From NCBI GenBank assembly GCA_963518955.1, contig CAUQKI010000008.1:16298-80297 (forward strand): 64,000 nt of DNA, read 5' to 3'. Below the pieces are notes generated by a model. The model searched no databases. It was given only the letters and a program-made list of their open reading frames with translations, and was not told the DNA's origin. Position numbers and translations under genes: made by a program. Source of the DNA: JABCPE02 sp963518955. GTDB lineage: Bacteria; Bacteroidota; Bacteroidia; Flavobacteriales; Weeksellaceae. Position 1 is the first letter of the stretch, and each line of letters begins with the position of its first letter. This document shows positions 17,522-26,171 of the stretch, piece by piece.

Positions 17522-18699
17522 AAACGCCATCTATACATAGTGAATTATATAGTCAGACTAACTTACTAGATTTAGTATTAACACTTATTTATGTCTTATT
17601 TATATTGAGACAATTTTCTATTTACATCAAAATAGACCGAAAAATAGGATTTTTTTCCCTTTTGATGGGACTTATGCATTTTTTCGTGACATTTATTTCA
17701 TATAGTTTTGTGATAAGTGGTTCTGCAGATGCTAAATATTACTACTGGGAATCCACATATATAACAGATTGGGGATTGTCTTATCTTTCTAATGGAACAT
17801 CTTTTATTGTCTTTTTAAATTACATGCTGGTTCAGTGGCTTCAGCTATCGTTTTTGGGATGTTTTTTGGTCTTTTCTTTCATTTCCTATTTAGGTTGCTT
17901 GAAATTATTTAAAATTATTATTAATATTACTCATAAAGACTACAATGGTTGGTATTTTTTCTTATTACTTATAGGTGTTCATTTTTGGACTGTTTCTCTC
18001 GGAAAAGACTCTCTCATGTTCTATGCTATGTGCTGTCTGTGTTACAATATCTATTTTGATAAACCCAAGATCCATTACATTTTACCATTGTTATTGGTAG
18101 GGTTTATTAGGTTGCATGTCCTTATTTTTGTATTACTAGGAGGAGGTATCAGTTATGTTTTTACTAACAATAAGATAAAAATGCAGACCAAATTTGCTTT
18201 TGCGGGGCTTGTTTTTGGGGCTTTGCTATTCCTTATTCCTTTCTTTTTAAAGGAAATAGCGGTTACCAATATCAGCGATATAGAAGGAAAACTACAAAAT
18301 TCTATGAATGCTAATTTAGAAGGAGGGGCGGGAGTGGATCTGAAAAATAGTAATTTAATTGTAAAATGGTTCAGCTACATGTTTAGGCCTTTTATTTTTG
18401 AAGCTAGAAATCCAATGTTTTTAGTCTCGGCTTTGGAAAATTTAGTTTGGCTGTACATCTTTTTCATCATAATTAAAGGTTTGTTTTTTGATAAAATCAA
18501 GACAAATTATATCTTGTGGAGTTATATAGGAATCATATTGGCATGTACACTTCCTTTGGCTTATACACTTGCTAATTTTGGGATTTCGATGAGACAGAAG
18601 ATTATGATATTTCCATTTTTCTTAATTTTATTTTTTATTGTAAAAAACTGCAGAAAATCATTCTATGAAAATTCTATTTCTGACCAAATACACGAGTAA
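17518..18699 (+). CDS. Candidate polysaccharide polymerase (Wzy/EpsG-like membrane protein)
   Basis: This 393-residue protein has about 10-11 membrane segments and a large central loop ('NSMNANLEGGAGVDLKNSN' near 261-279). The block 'HFWTVSLGKDSLMFYAMCC' near 155-173 resembles the GKD motif of EpsG-like polymerases, and an Arg in a loop ('GFIRLHVLIF', near 195) fits as well. With one flippase-like and one polymerase-like gene side by side, Wzy is the best assignment, but it rests on context and topology. The gene overlaps the flippase candidate by 4 bases and the next glycosyltransferase by 35 bases. Codon use is AT-richer than in the flanking genes. Confidence 0.6.
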   Translation: MKTPSIHSELYSQTNLLDLVLTLIYVLFILRQFSIYIKIDRKIGFFSLLMGLMHFFVTFISYSFVISGSADAKYYYWESTYITDWGLSYLSNGTSFIVFLNYMLVQWLQLSFLGCFLVFSFISYLGCLKLFKIIINITHKDYNGWYFFLLLIGVHFWTVSLGKDSLMFYAMCCLCYNIYFDKPKIHYILPLLLVGFIRLHVLIFVLLGGGISYVFTNNKIKMQTKFAFAGLVFGALLFLIPFFLKEIAVTNISDIEGKLQNSMNANLEGGAGVDLKNSNLIVKWFSYMFRPFIFEARNPMFLVSALENLVWLYIFFIIIKGLFFDKIKTNYILWSYIGIILACTLPLAYTLANFGISMRQKIMIFPFFLILFFIVKNCRKSFYENSISDQIHE

Positions 18700-19693
18700 A
18701 GGTGCCAGCTCTCGCTATCGTTCTTATAACTATAAAAAATGGTTTGAGAAAGAGGGCGTAGAGGTTTCCTATTCGCCGTTGTTTAATGATTTGTATTTCA
18801 GATACCTGCATGGTAATGCTCTGATGAAAAACATGGTGGCGCTTTGGTGTATGGCAAAGAGAGTTTTTTATTTGTTTTTCCATGCAAAGAAATACGACCA
18901 TGTGGTCATAGAATACGAGCTTTTTCCAAAACTTCCACTGAGTTTTGAATTGTTTTTTTTAAAGAAAATAAAATCTTTCAGCCTTGATTTTGATGATAAT
19001 ATTTCTGCAAATTATGCAGGAACGAGTCTGCAGAATAAAATTCCAGAGCTGATGAAATTAGCGAAGTTTGTCACCGTAGGAAATCACTGGTATATTTCTG
19101 AATTTCAGGGAAAACTCATTTTTCTTCCGACAGTAATTGACTTAGATAAATACCCTCTTTGTGGTCTTCAAAAAGAAAATGATGCCAAAGAAATAGTCTG
19201 GATGGGTTCTCCTTCTACGACGAAGCATTTTAAATTGGTGGACAAAGCCCTTGGAAGGCTTTCCGAAAAATATGATTTTACCCTAAAAGTTATCGGTGGA
19301 AAAGTAGAGCTGGATAAAAGAATTAAAACTAAATTTGAGGATTGGAATGCTCAAACAGAAAATAAAGACTTGGCCGAGAGTACCATAGGCATCATGCCCT
19401 TGGAAAACAGCTATTGGGAAATGGGGAAATGCGGTTTCAAACTTATCCAATACATGGTGAGCGGCATTCCTGTGGTAGCATCTCCGCTTCCTGCGAATAG
19501 GGACATTGTGACCAGTGATGTAGGTTTCACAGCAGAGAGTGAGGATGAATGGTATGAAAAATTATCCCTTCTGCTGGAGAGTTTTGAACTTCGCCAAAAA
19601 ATGGGACAAGCAGGGAGAAAAAGAGCCGAAGAGAGCTACTCGTACCAAGTTTGGGGCAAAAAATATGTAGAACTATTAAAAAACAATATATAG
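18665..19693 (+). CDS. Glycosyltransferase, GT4-like
   Basis: This 342-residue protein starts 'MKILFLTKYTSKGASSRYRS', typical of GT-B enzymes, and has the C-terminal nucleotide-sugar region with 'EIVWMGSPSTTKHF' near 174 and 'IGIMPLENSYWEMGKCGFKLIQ' region near 239-260, including the Glu-rich EX7E-like block (E246/K251 to 'KLIQYM'). 'GIPVVASPLPANRDIV' follows. It should add one sugar to the lipid-linked repeat unit at the cytoplasmic membrane face. The acceptor and donor cannot be read. Its start lies 35 bases inside the polymerase candidate, and it ends 3 bases before asnB. Confidence 0.8.
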   Translation: MKILFLTKYTSKGASSRYRSYNYKKWFEKEGVEVSYSPLFNDLYFRYLHGNALMKNMVALWCMAKRVFYLFFHAKKYDHVVIEYELFPKLPLSFELFFLKKIKSFSLDFDDNISANYAGTSLQNKIPELMKLAKFVTVGNHWYISEFQGKLIFLPTVIDLDKYPLCGLQKENDAKEIVWMGSPSTTKHFKLVDKALGRLSEKYDFTLKVIGGKVELDKRIKTKFEDWNAQTENKDLAESTIGIMPLENSYWEMGKCGFKLIQYMVSGIPVVASPLPANRDIVTSDVGFTAESEDEWYEKLSLLLESFELRQKMGQAGRKRAEESYSYQVWGKKYVELLKNNI

Positions 19694-19696
19694 ATT

Positions 19697-21589
19697 ATGT
19701 GCGGTATCAATGGGCTGGTGTATAAAAATGCGGAAAACACAGATGTTCAAAGAATTATAGAAAAAATGAACCAAAAAATCATTCATCGAGGGCCTGATGA
19801 AGATGGTTTTTTCGTGGAACATTTGGAAGACAAAACGATAGCTTTCGCCATGAGAAGGCTTTCCATCGTTGATTTATCTACTGGGAAACAACCGATTTTT
19901 ACCGAAGATAAGAGTAAAATCATTGTTTTTAATGGTCAGATTTACAATTCCGAAGAACTGAAAAAAACACTCGTTCAGAAAGGTTTTGTTTTTCATACTT
20001 CTTCTCCTGCGGAAGTGGTGCTAAAACTCTATGAATGTTTTGGTTTAGAGGCTTTTAAGATGCTTGATGGCGTGTTTGCTTTTTCTATTTATGATAAAAT
20101 TTTGGGCAAAATTTTCATCGCTCGGGATTTCTTCGGTGACAAACCACTGCATTACCAGCATTCTGAAAAAGGCTTAATATGGGCATCGGAGCTGAAATCC
20201 GTTATTTCCGTTTTGGATAAAAAACCAGAAATTGATAATACGGGGCTGAATCTCTATTTTCAGCTGACCTATATCCCTGCGCCTTTTACTATATATAAGG
20301 GAATCAGCAAGTTAGAGTCCAATAGTTTCATAGAATATGATGTAAATACTAATGCTCTTAAAATTCACGAAATTCATTCGGAAAAGATTGAAAAACAGCA
20401 AATTAGTTTTGATGAAGCTAAGAAAAATGTAAGAAAATTAGTTGAAGAAAGTGTAAGCTCTCGCAGTGTTTCGGATGTTTCGCTGGGGGCTTTCCTGTCG
20501 GGAGGAGTGGATTCTTCTATTATAAGTCTTTGTTTATCAAACCAGTCCGATAGTAAAATAGATACTTTTTCCATCGGTTTTGATAAAAAATCTTTTGATG
20601 AAACCGAAAAATCAAGGCTTGTGGCGAATCTTATTGGCAGTAACCACCATGAATTCGTGATTTCCGAGAAGGATTTGACTTCCCATTTGGATGAGATTCT
20701 GCTGAATTTTGATGAGCCTTTTGCGGATTCATCAGCTCTTCCGAGTTATATAGTCGCTTCTAAAACAGCTGATTATGTGAAAGTTGCCCTTACAGGAGAT
20801 GGAGGCGATGAGGTTTTCGGAGGGTATAATAAATATTTAATCGGAGGAATTAACCAAAAATATACAAGTCTGGTTCCCAGATTCTTACATCAAAGTGTGC
20901 TGAAAGTAGCAAACGCTTTGACTAAACAAAAAGGAGATGAGCGAGGACTGAAATTTAGAGTTAGAAAGGCTTTAAATTCAATAGATTATGACTATTCCTT
21001 TTTTTATAACATTATAAAATTAGGTTTCACAGACAAGGAAATGTCCATTTATCTCAATGAAAAAGACAGAGTCAAAAACCCTCTAGCGTATTATCAACAA
21101 AAAATCCCAAATCCTAAAAATCTCACAGATTTTAGAAATGTAGATAAAATGATAAGTTTAGAAGGAGACATGATTGTAAAAGTGGATAGAACGAGTATGC
21201 TGGCATCTATGGAATGCAGGGCTCCGTTTTTGACCAGAGAGATTTGGAATTACACTCTGAGCCTTCCAGATGAGTATCTGCTGAAAGGAAATAACAAGAA
21301 AATGATTCTGAAAAAAGCTTTTGAAAACGAATTTCCAGAACAGTTTTTGGAAAAATCCAAAAAAGGCTTCGGAGTTCCTGTCGGAGACTGGCTGAGACAA
21401 GGGATGAGAAACGAACTTCTGAGCTATATAGATGATAAATTCCTCGAAGAGCAGGATATATTTGATATTCAGAATATTAAGAAAATAGTTCTCAATCACT
21501 TGAATTCTGTCGAGGACAATTCCTTTAAAATCTGGACTTTTTACTGTTTCCAAAAGTGGTATAAAAACACATATTTAGCAACCAAATAG
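19697..21589 (+). CDS. asnB: Glutamine-hydrolysing asparagine synthetase-like amidotransferase in a glycan locus
   Basis: This 630-residue protein has a class II glutaminase domain (nucleophile Cys2 in 'MCGINGLVY', 'HRGPDEDG' near 31, 'VFNGQIYN' near 76) and a C-terminal synthetase domain with the PP-loop 'LGAFLSGGVDSSIISL' near 262 (SGGVDSS binds ATP pyrophosphate). Further ATP-site residues are in 'ALTGDGGDEVFGGYNKY' near 363. The general reaction is amidation of a carboxylate with glutamine nitrogen. Between two glycosyltransferase genes it may amidate a uronic acid of the polysaccharide, as described for AsnB relatives in O-antigen loci. Plain asparagine synthesis is the alternative, and the sequence does not decide. 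Confidence 0.88.
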   Translation: MCGINGLVYKNAENTDVQRIIEKMNQKIIHRGPDEDGFFVEHLEDKTIAFAMRRLSIVDLSTGKQPIFTEDKSKIIVFNGQIYNSEELKKTLVQKGFVFHTSSPAEVVLKLYECFGLEAFKMLDGVFAFSIYDKILGKIFIARDFFGDKPLHYQHSEKGLIWASELKSVISVLDKKPEIDNTGLNLYFQLTYIPAPFTIYKGISKLESNSFIEYDVNTNALKIHEIHSEKIEKQQISFDEAKKNVRKLVEESVSSRSVSDVSLGAFLSGGVDSSIISLCLSNQSDSKIDTFSIGFDKKSFDETEKSRLVANLIGSNHHEFVISEKDLTSHLDEILLNFDEPFADSSALPSYIVASKTADYVKVALTGDGGDEVFGGYNKYLIGGINQKYTSLVPRFLHQSVLKVANALTKQKGDERGLKFRVRKALNSIDYDYSFFYNIIKLGFTDKEMSIYLNEKDRVKNPLAYYQQKIPNPKNLTDFRNVDKMISLEGDMIVKVDRTSMLASMECRAPFLTREIWNYTLSLPDEYLLKGNNKKMILKKAFENEFPEQFLEKSKKGFGVPVGDWLRQGMRNELLSYIDDKFLEEQDIFDIQNIKKIVLNHLNSVEDNSFKIWTFYCFQKWYKNTYLATK

Positions 21590-21601
21590 AAATAAAATAT
21601 T

Positions 21602-22771
21602 TTGAAAAAACTCATTCGTATAACCACCGTGCCGATCTCTTTTAAAGTTCTTTTAAAAGGGCAGTTGCGGTTTATGGCTTCTAATGGATTTGATGTGAAA
21701 GGGGTTTCTTCCGAAGGGGAGGAATTAAAAGAAGTTGTTGAAAATGAAGGAATTGTGATGAAAGCCATCAATATGTCCCGCAAGATAACGCCATTTCAGG
21801 ATTTGAAATCGCTTTGGGAAATGTGGAATTTTTTGAGAAAAGAAAAACCACAGATAGTTCACACCCATACGCCAAAAGCAGGAATTATAGGAATGCTGGC
21901 AGCGAGATTAGCAGGAGTGCCGCATCGTCTGCATACCGTAGCGGGACTGCCTTTGATGGAGGCAACAGGAATTAAAAGAAAGATTTTAAACTTTGTAGAA
22001 AAACTCACATACAGTTCTGCTACAAGGGTTTATCCCAATTCCAAAGGCCTGTATGATTTTATTTTGCAAAATAATTTTACTCAAAGTAATAAACTGAAAA
22101 TCATAGGCAATGGTTCTTCTAATGGAATAAATACTACATTTTTTAGTCCAGAGCAAGTGTCTGAAACAGAAAGGGTTGAACTTAGAGAGAAATTGAACAT
22201 TCAGCCAGATGATTTTGTGTTTGTATTTGTCGGAAGAATAGTCAGCGACAAAGGAATAAATGAACTGATAAAAGCGTTTTCCCAGCTTCAGACAGCAGAA
22301 AATAATGAATTAACAGGCATAAAACTTCTTTTGGTGGGAGGATTGGAGAGTGATTTAGACCCTTTAAATCCAGAAACTTTGGCTGAAATAAACCAAAATA
22401 AAGATATCATTTCTGTAGGCTTTCAGCAGGATGTTCGCCCATTTTTTGCTATTTCTGATGCATTGGCTTTTCCAAGTTATCGCGAAGGATTTCCTAATGT
22501 GGTCATGCAGGCAGGAGCCATGGGGCTGCCGAGCATCGTTTCTGATATTAATGGTTGTAATGAAATCATTGTAGAAGGAGAAAATGGGCTTATCATTCCG
22601 CCTAAAAATGTAGAAAAATTAAAAGAAAAAATGCTAACTTTGGCAAAAGACAAAAATTTATATACTAAACTAAAGAAAAACAGCCGCAGAATGATAGAAA
22701 GCCGGTATGAACAGTCTGTGGTCTGGAATGCCCTTTTAGAGGAGTATGAAGGTCTGTTACAAAGTGTTTAA
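21602..22771 (+). CDS. Glycosyltransferase family 4 protein
   Basis: This 389-residue GT-B enzyme begins 'MKKLIRITTVPISFKVLLKG', and 'PQIVHTHTPKAGIIGMLAAR' near 82 marks the acceptor domain (HTHTPKA). The C-terminal donor domain has 'VFVFVGRIVSDKGINELIKA' near 203 and 'FPSYREGFPNVVMQAGAMGLP' region near 295 (EGFPNVVMQA is the EX7E motif). The N-terminal conserved block starts directly at TTG (21602), so this rare start is chosen over any later ATG. It lies between asnB and the phosphoglycosyltransferase and should extend the lipid-linked glycan. Confidence 0.87.
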   Translation: MKKLIRITTVPISFKVLLKGQLRFMASNGFDVKGVSSEGEELKEVVENEGIVMKAINMSRKITPFQDLKSLWEMWNFLRKEKPQIVHTHTPKAGIIGMLAARLAGVPHRLHTVAGLPLMEATGIKRKILNFVEKLTYSSATRVYPNSKGLYDFILQNNFTQSNKLKIIGNGSSNGINTTFFSPEQVSETERVELREKLNIQPDDFVFVFVGRIVSDKGINELIKAFSQLQTAENNELTGIKLLLVGGLESDLDPLNPETLAEINQNKDIISVGFQQDVRPFFAISDALAFPSYREGFPNVVMQAGAMGLPSIVSDINGCNEIIVEGENGLIIPPKNVEKLKEKMLTLAKDKNLYTKLKKNSRRMIESRYEQSVVWNALLEEYEGLLQSV

Positions 22772-22785
22772 AGTCAGTTTTTGAT

Positions 22786-23397
22786 ATGTATAAAAATTTT
22801 ATTAAGCCTGCCATAGATTTTGTGCTTGCACTTGTGGGATTTTTATTTTTAAGTCCTGTTTTTGTGCTGGTTATGATAGGTTTGTTTTTTGCAAATGATG
22901 GGAAGCCATTCTTTTTTCAGCTTCGTCCAGGGAAGGATGGGAAGATTTTTAAAATCATCAAATTTAAAACCATGACTGACAAAAAGGACGAAAACGGAAA
23001 TCTCCTGCCAGATGCAGACAGACTCACTAAGATAGGCAGTTTTGTCCGCAAAACCTCTTTGGATGAAATTCCACAGCTACTGAATGTCATCAAGGGAGAT
23101 ATGTCTCTTGTAGGGCCAAGACCGCTTTTACCGAAGTATTTGGAGCTTTATAATGATTTTCAGCGCCGAAGAAATGAGGTCAAACCTGGTATCACGGGAT
23201 GGGCTCAGGTCAATGGGCGTAATAGCATAAGCTGGGAAAAGAAATTTGAATATGATGTTTGGTATGTTGATAATGTAAGTTTTTTATTGGATATTAAAAT
23301 ATTGATATTGACTGTTTTGAAGGTTGTGAAATCAGAAGGAATCAATGAACAGGGACAGGCTACATCAAATGAATTTAAAGGAAATAATATAGAATAA
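22786..23397 (+). CDS. PglC-like monotopic phosphoglycosyltransferase (initiating enzyme)
   Basis: This 203-residue protein is a short bacterial sugar transferase (PF02397). One N-terminal hydrophobic segment (about 12-35, with a Pro kink 'FLSPVF') forms the re-entrant membrane helix. The catalytic part has 'FFFQLRPGKDGKIFKIIKFK' near 44-63, 'RLTKIGSFVRKTSLDEIPQL' near 84 (the Asp-Glu catalytic pair) and 'GDMSLVGPRPLLPKYLELY' near 106. It transfers a sugar phosphate to undecaprenyl phosphate and starts the repeat unit. The small form resembles PglC, which uses UDP-diacetylbacillosamine. This fits the dehydratase and aminotransferase genes in the same locus, though the true substrate is inferred. 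Confidence 0.9.
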   Translation: MYKNFIKPAIDFVLALVGFLFLSPVFVLVMIGLFFANDGKPFFFQLRPGKDGKIFKIIKFKTMTDKKDENGNLLPDADRLTKIGSFVRKTSLDEIPQLLNVIKGDMSLVGPRPLLPKYLELYNDFQRRRNEVKPGITGWAQVNGRNSISWEKKFEYDVWYVDNVSFLLDIKILILTVLKVVKSEGINEQGQATSNEFKGNNIE

Positions 23398-23400
23398 ATT

Positions 23401-23739
23401 ATGGACAAAAGAATAAAACTAAAGTTTATATATCATAATATGACAAGAAGTAATAAAGCCTATCAGATCTATAAAAATAAGCCTACTTATTATAATGCTT
23501 GTCATATCTATAATGCGAATAAAATAATATATGATTCTATAAATCAACTTCTTATAGATGATTTGACAGAAGAACAATTGCAAGAAGTTATTAATTATAT
23601 ATTTCATCTGGAGAAGTGGTTTATTCAGTTTGATAATGAAAAAAATAAAATAAAAGATATAGAAGAAACCTTTATTTTTCAGGCATTTGATGACCATATA
23701 CCTTTTCCTAAAAACTTTTTAAAAATTTTTAATCTATGA
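23401..23739 (+). CDS. Unknown 112-residue protein in the glycan locus
   Basis: I do not recognise this protein. It is 112 residues long, rich in Lys, Asn, Ile and Tyr, with no membrane segment or signal peptide. The middle is probably helical ('IIYDSINQLLIDDLTEEQLQ') and the C-terminus has 'FDDHIPFPKNFLKIF'. It starts 3 bases after the phosphoglycosyltransferase stop and overlaps the formyltransferase by 4 bases, so it is co-transcribed with glycan genes. Its base composition is clearly AT-richer than that of the genes on either side except the formyltransferase, which suggests that the two arrived together. Confidence 0.6.
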   Translation: MDKRIKLKFIYHNMTRSNKAYQIYKNKPTYYNACHIYNANKIIYDSINQLLIDDLTEEQLQEVINYIFHLEKWFIQFDNEKNKIKDIEETFIFQAFDDHIPFPKNFLKIFNL

Positions 23740-24488
23740 AATATGGATTTGCAGGAGATAGAGAAATCTCTGTCAAAATATTAGAACTATTAATTAGTTT
23801 AGATTATCGGCCTAGTTTTTTATTGGTAAGTGAAAACAAAAATGCTACACATACAGATAAACTTATTGAGGTTTCTCAGTTAGATTCTAGTCGTATATTT
23901 ACTAATAAAGATTTGAAATCAAAGGATTTCATAGAAAAAATCAAAAAAAATGAAGTAGATTATATTTTTGGGATACATTATCCATTTATTATCAGTAAAG
24001 AATTAATAAATTTTCCTAAAGTAGGTTTTCTAAATTTACATCCAGCTTATTTACCATATAATAAGGGGTGGCATACGCCTTCTTGGGCTATTTATGAAGG
24101 GACAAAATATGGAGCGACTCTGCATTTTATGTCGGAGAAACTAGATGAAGGAGACATTATCCACCAAAGAGAGGTAACAATTCTACCAGAAGATACAGCA
24201 AATAGTCTGTATAAGAGGGTGTTGGATTTAGAATATGAAGTATTTAAGGAAGCTGTTCCTCAGTTAGTCTCTTTAGCTCCTAATAGAGTTAAACAGATAG
24301 AAGAGGGGACAGAACATAAAAAAACAGATTTGGAAAATATTCGTGAAATTTCTTTATCAGAAGAAATAAAAGCAGGAGATTTAATTAACAAACTTAGAGC
24401 ATTGACTACTAATAACTCTGATGAGGCTGCTTTTTTCGTTGTAAATGGGGTAAGATATAACATTCAAGTAAGAATTATAAAAGAATAA
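23736..24488 (+). CDS. Sugar N-formyltransferase (methionyl-tRNA formyltransferase-like fold)
   Basis: This 250-residue protein has the formyltransferase core. 'GFLNLHPAYLPYNKGWHTPS' near 97-116 contains the catalytic Asn100 and His102, and 'MSEKLDEGDII' near 132 contains the catalytic Asp137. These bind N10-formyltetrahydrofolate and pass the formyl group to an amino sugar. The protein is too short for methionyl-tRNA formyltransferase (about 310 residues), and the position beside a sugar aminotransferase supports a nucleotide-sugar substrate. With the neighbours it would give a 4-formamido-4,6-dideoxy sugar. It overlaps the upstream unknown gene by 4 bases and is AT-rich. The exact sugar is an inference. 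Confidence 0.8.
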   Translation: MKYGFAGDREISVKILELLISLDYRPSFLLVSENKNATHTDKLIEVSQLDSSRIFTNKDLKSKDFIEKIKKNEVDYIFGIHYPFIISKELINFPKVGFLNLHPAYLPYNKGWHTPSWAIYEGTKYGATLHFMSEKLDEGDIIHQREVTILPEDTANSLYKRVLDLEYEVFKEAVPQLVSLAPNRVKQIEEGTEHKKTDLENIREISLSEEIKAGDLINKLRALTTNNSDEAAFFVVNGVRYNIQVRIIKE

Positions 24489-24490
24489 AA

Positions 24491-25621
24491 ATGAGTACAA
24501 AAATATGGCTTTCCTCTCCACATATGGGTGGAAGCGAACTTAAATACATCAATGAAGCATTTGACCAAAACTGGGTAGCACCTCTAGGGCCGAATGTGAA
24601 TAATTTCGAAACGGATTTAGAACAATATCTTTCTGAAAATGTGAAAGTTGCGGCGGTTTCGGCAGGAACGGCGGCTCTGCATTTGGCACTTGTTATTTTA
24701 GGTGTAAAGGCTGGAGATGAGGTTATTTGCCAAAGTTTTACATTTGCGGCATCGGCTAACCCTATTGTTTATCAAGGAGCTACGCCTGTTTTTGTGGATT
24801 CAGAGCCTGAAACATGGAATATGTGTCCTGTGGCTTTGGAAACAGCCATTAAAGATAGAATAGCCAAAGGGAAAAAGCCAAAAGCCGTTATAGTGGTGCA
24901 TCTGTATGGAATGCCTGCAAAAATGGATGAAATCATAGAAGTTGCCAGCCGCTATGAAATTCCAGTGGTAGAAGATGCAGCGGAGGCTCTCGGAAGTTCA
25001 TACAAAGGGAAAAAGTGTGGGACTTTTGGAGAAATATCTTTTTTAAGTTTTAATGGGAATAAAATAATAACCACTTCTGGAGGAGGAGCGCTGGTATGTA
25101 AAACGCAGGAGCACAAGGAAAAAGCTGTTTTTCTTTCCACTCAGGCAAGAGACAATGCGCCACATTATCAGCATTCACAGATAGGCTATAACTATAGAAT
25201 GAGTAATATCTCAGCGGGAATAGGGCGCGGGCAGATGGAAGTTTTGGATTTAAGGATTTCTCAGCGTCGTAAAAATCATGATTTCTATCAAGAAGTATTT
25301 AAGAATATAGATGGAATAGAGCTATTTACCGAGCCAAATTCAGACTTTTTCTCTAATCATTGGCTTTCTGCTATTACAATAGATGCGCAGAAAACAGGCT
25401 TTGACAGAGAGCAACTTCGTCTGAAACTACAAGAAGAAAATATAGAAAGCCGTCCGCTTTGGAAGCCGATGCATCTGCAGCCTGTCTTTGCTGATGCACC
25501 ATATTATGGGGGAAATGTAGCTGAAAATTTATTTAATAATGGGCTTTGCCTGCCTTCTGGGTCTAATTTGACAGCTGAAGATTTGGAGAGAATAAAAAAT
25601 GTAATTGAGAACATGTTATGA
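24491..25621 (+). CDS. DegT/DnrJ/EryC1/StrS-type sugar aminotransferase (PglE-like)
   Basis: This 376-residue PLP enzyme transfers an amino group to a keto-sugar nucleotide. The start 'IWLSSPHMGGSELKYI' is typical for PglE-like members. 'SAGTAALHLAL' near 57 binds the PLP phosphate, 'VVEDAAEALGS' near 159 provides the Asp162 that contacts the pyridine nitrogen, and 'SFNGNKIITTSGGG' gives the PLP lysine at 191. The likely substrate is the 4-keto product of the CapD-type dehydratase at the start of the locus. The next gene overlaps it by 4 bases. Confidence 0.9.
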   Translation: MSTKIWLSSPHMGGSELKYINEAFDQNWVAPLGPNVNNFETDLEQYLSENVKVAAVSAGTAALHLALVILGVKAGDEVICQSFTFAASANPIVYQGATPVFVDSEPETWNMCPVALETAIKDRIAKGKKPKAVIVVHLYGMPAKMDEIIEVASRYEIPVVEDAAEALGSSYKGKKCGTFGEISFLSFNGNKIITTSGGGALVCKTQEHKEKAVFLSTQARDNAPHYQHSQIGYNYRMSNISAGIGRGQMEVLDLRISQRRKNHDFYQEVFKNIDGIELFTEPNSDFFSNHWLSAITIDAQKTGFDREQLRLKLQEENIESRPLWKPMHLQPVFADAPYYGGNVAENLFNNGLCLPSGSNLTAEDLERIKNVIENML

Positions 25622-26163
25622 AAGTAAAATCAACACCACTTAAAAACTGCTATATCATAGAGCCTACTGTTTTTGAGGATGACAGAGGGTATTTTTATGA
25701 GAAATTTAATGAACAAAAATTCGAGCAATTGACAGGAATGAATGGGCATTTCGTTCAGGATAATGTTTCCAAATCCTCTTACGGAGTTCTTCGCGGACTG
25801 CATTTGCAGAAAGGAGATATGGCTCAGGCTAAATTGGTGTCTTGCTTGGAGGGAAGAGTCTGGGATGTTGCAGTAGATTTGCGGGAAGATTCGCCTACTT
25901 TTGGGCAGTGGTTCGGTGTGGAACTTAGCGCTGAAAACAAACTGCAGTTCTACATTCCGAGAGGTTTTGCTCATGGATTTTCAGTACTGAGCCCGACCGC
26001 TGTTTTCACCTACAAATGTGATAATTTCTATAATAAAGAATCTGAAGGCGGTATCATTTGGAATGATGCAGAACTGAACATAGATTGGAAACTCCCAATG
26101 TCAGATATTATTTTATCCGAAAAAGATAAGGTGCAAAAGACCTTCCAAGAAAAGGATTTTTAA
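25618..26163 (+). CDS. rfbC: dTDP-4-dehydrorhamnose 3,5-epimerase-like (RmlC)
   Basis: This 181-residue cupin-fold epimerase shows 'DDRGYFYEKFNEQKF' near 22, 'QDNVSKSSYGVLRGLHLQ' near 48 (catalytic His in RGLHLQ), 'VWDVAVDLREDSPTFGQW' near 80 and 'FYIPRGFAHGFSVLSPTAVF' near 111, with the second active-site His-Asp arrangement. The family makes dTDP-4-dehydro-L-rhamnose. No rfbA, rfbB or rfbD is in the window, so the rhamnose route must be completed elsewhere or the protein has another keto-sugar substrate. It is the last clear sugar gene of the locus. Confidence 0.88.
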   Translation: MKVKSTPLKNCYIIEPTVFEDDRGYFYEKFNEQKFEQLTGMNGHFVQDNVSKSSYGVLRGLHLQKGDMAQAKLVSCLEGRVWDVAVDLREDSPTFGQWFGVELSAENKLQFYIPRGFAHGFSVLSPTAVFTYKCDNFYNKESEGGIIWNDAELNIDWKLPMSDIILSEKDKVQKTFQEKDF

Positions 26164-26171
26164 ACCATAAA

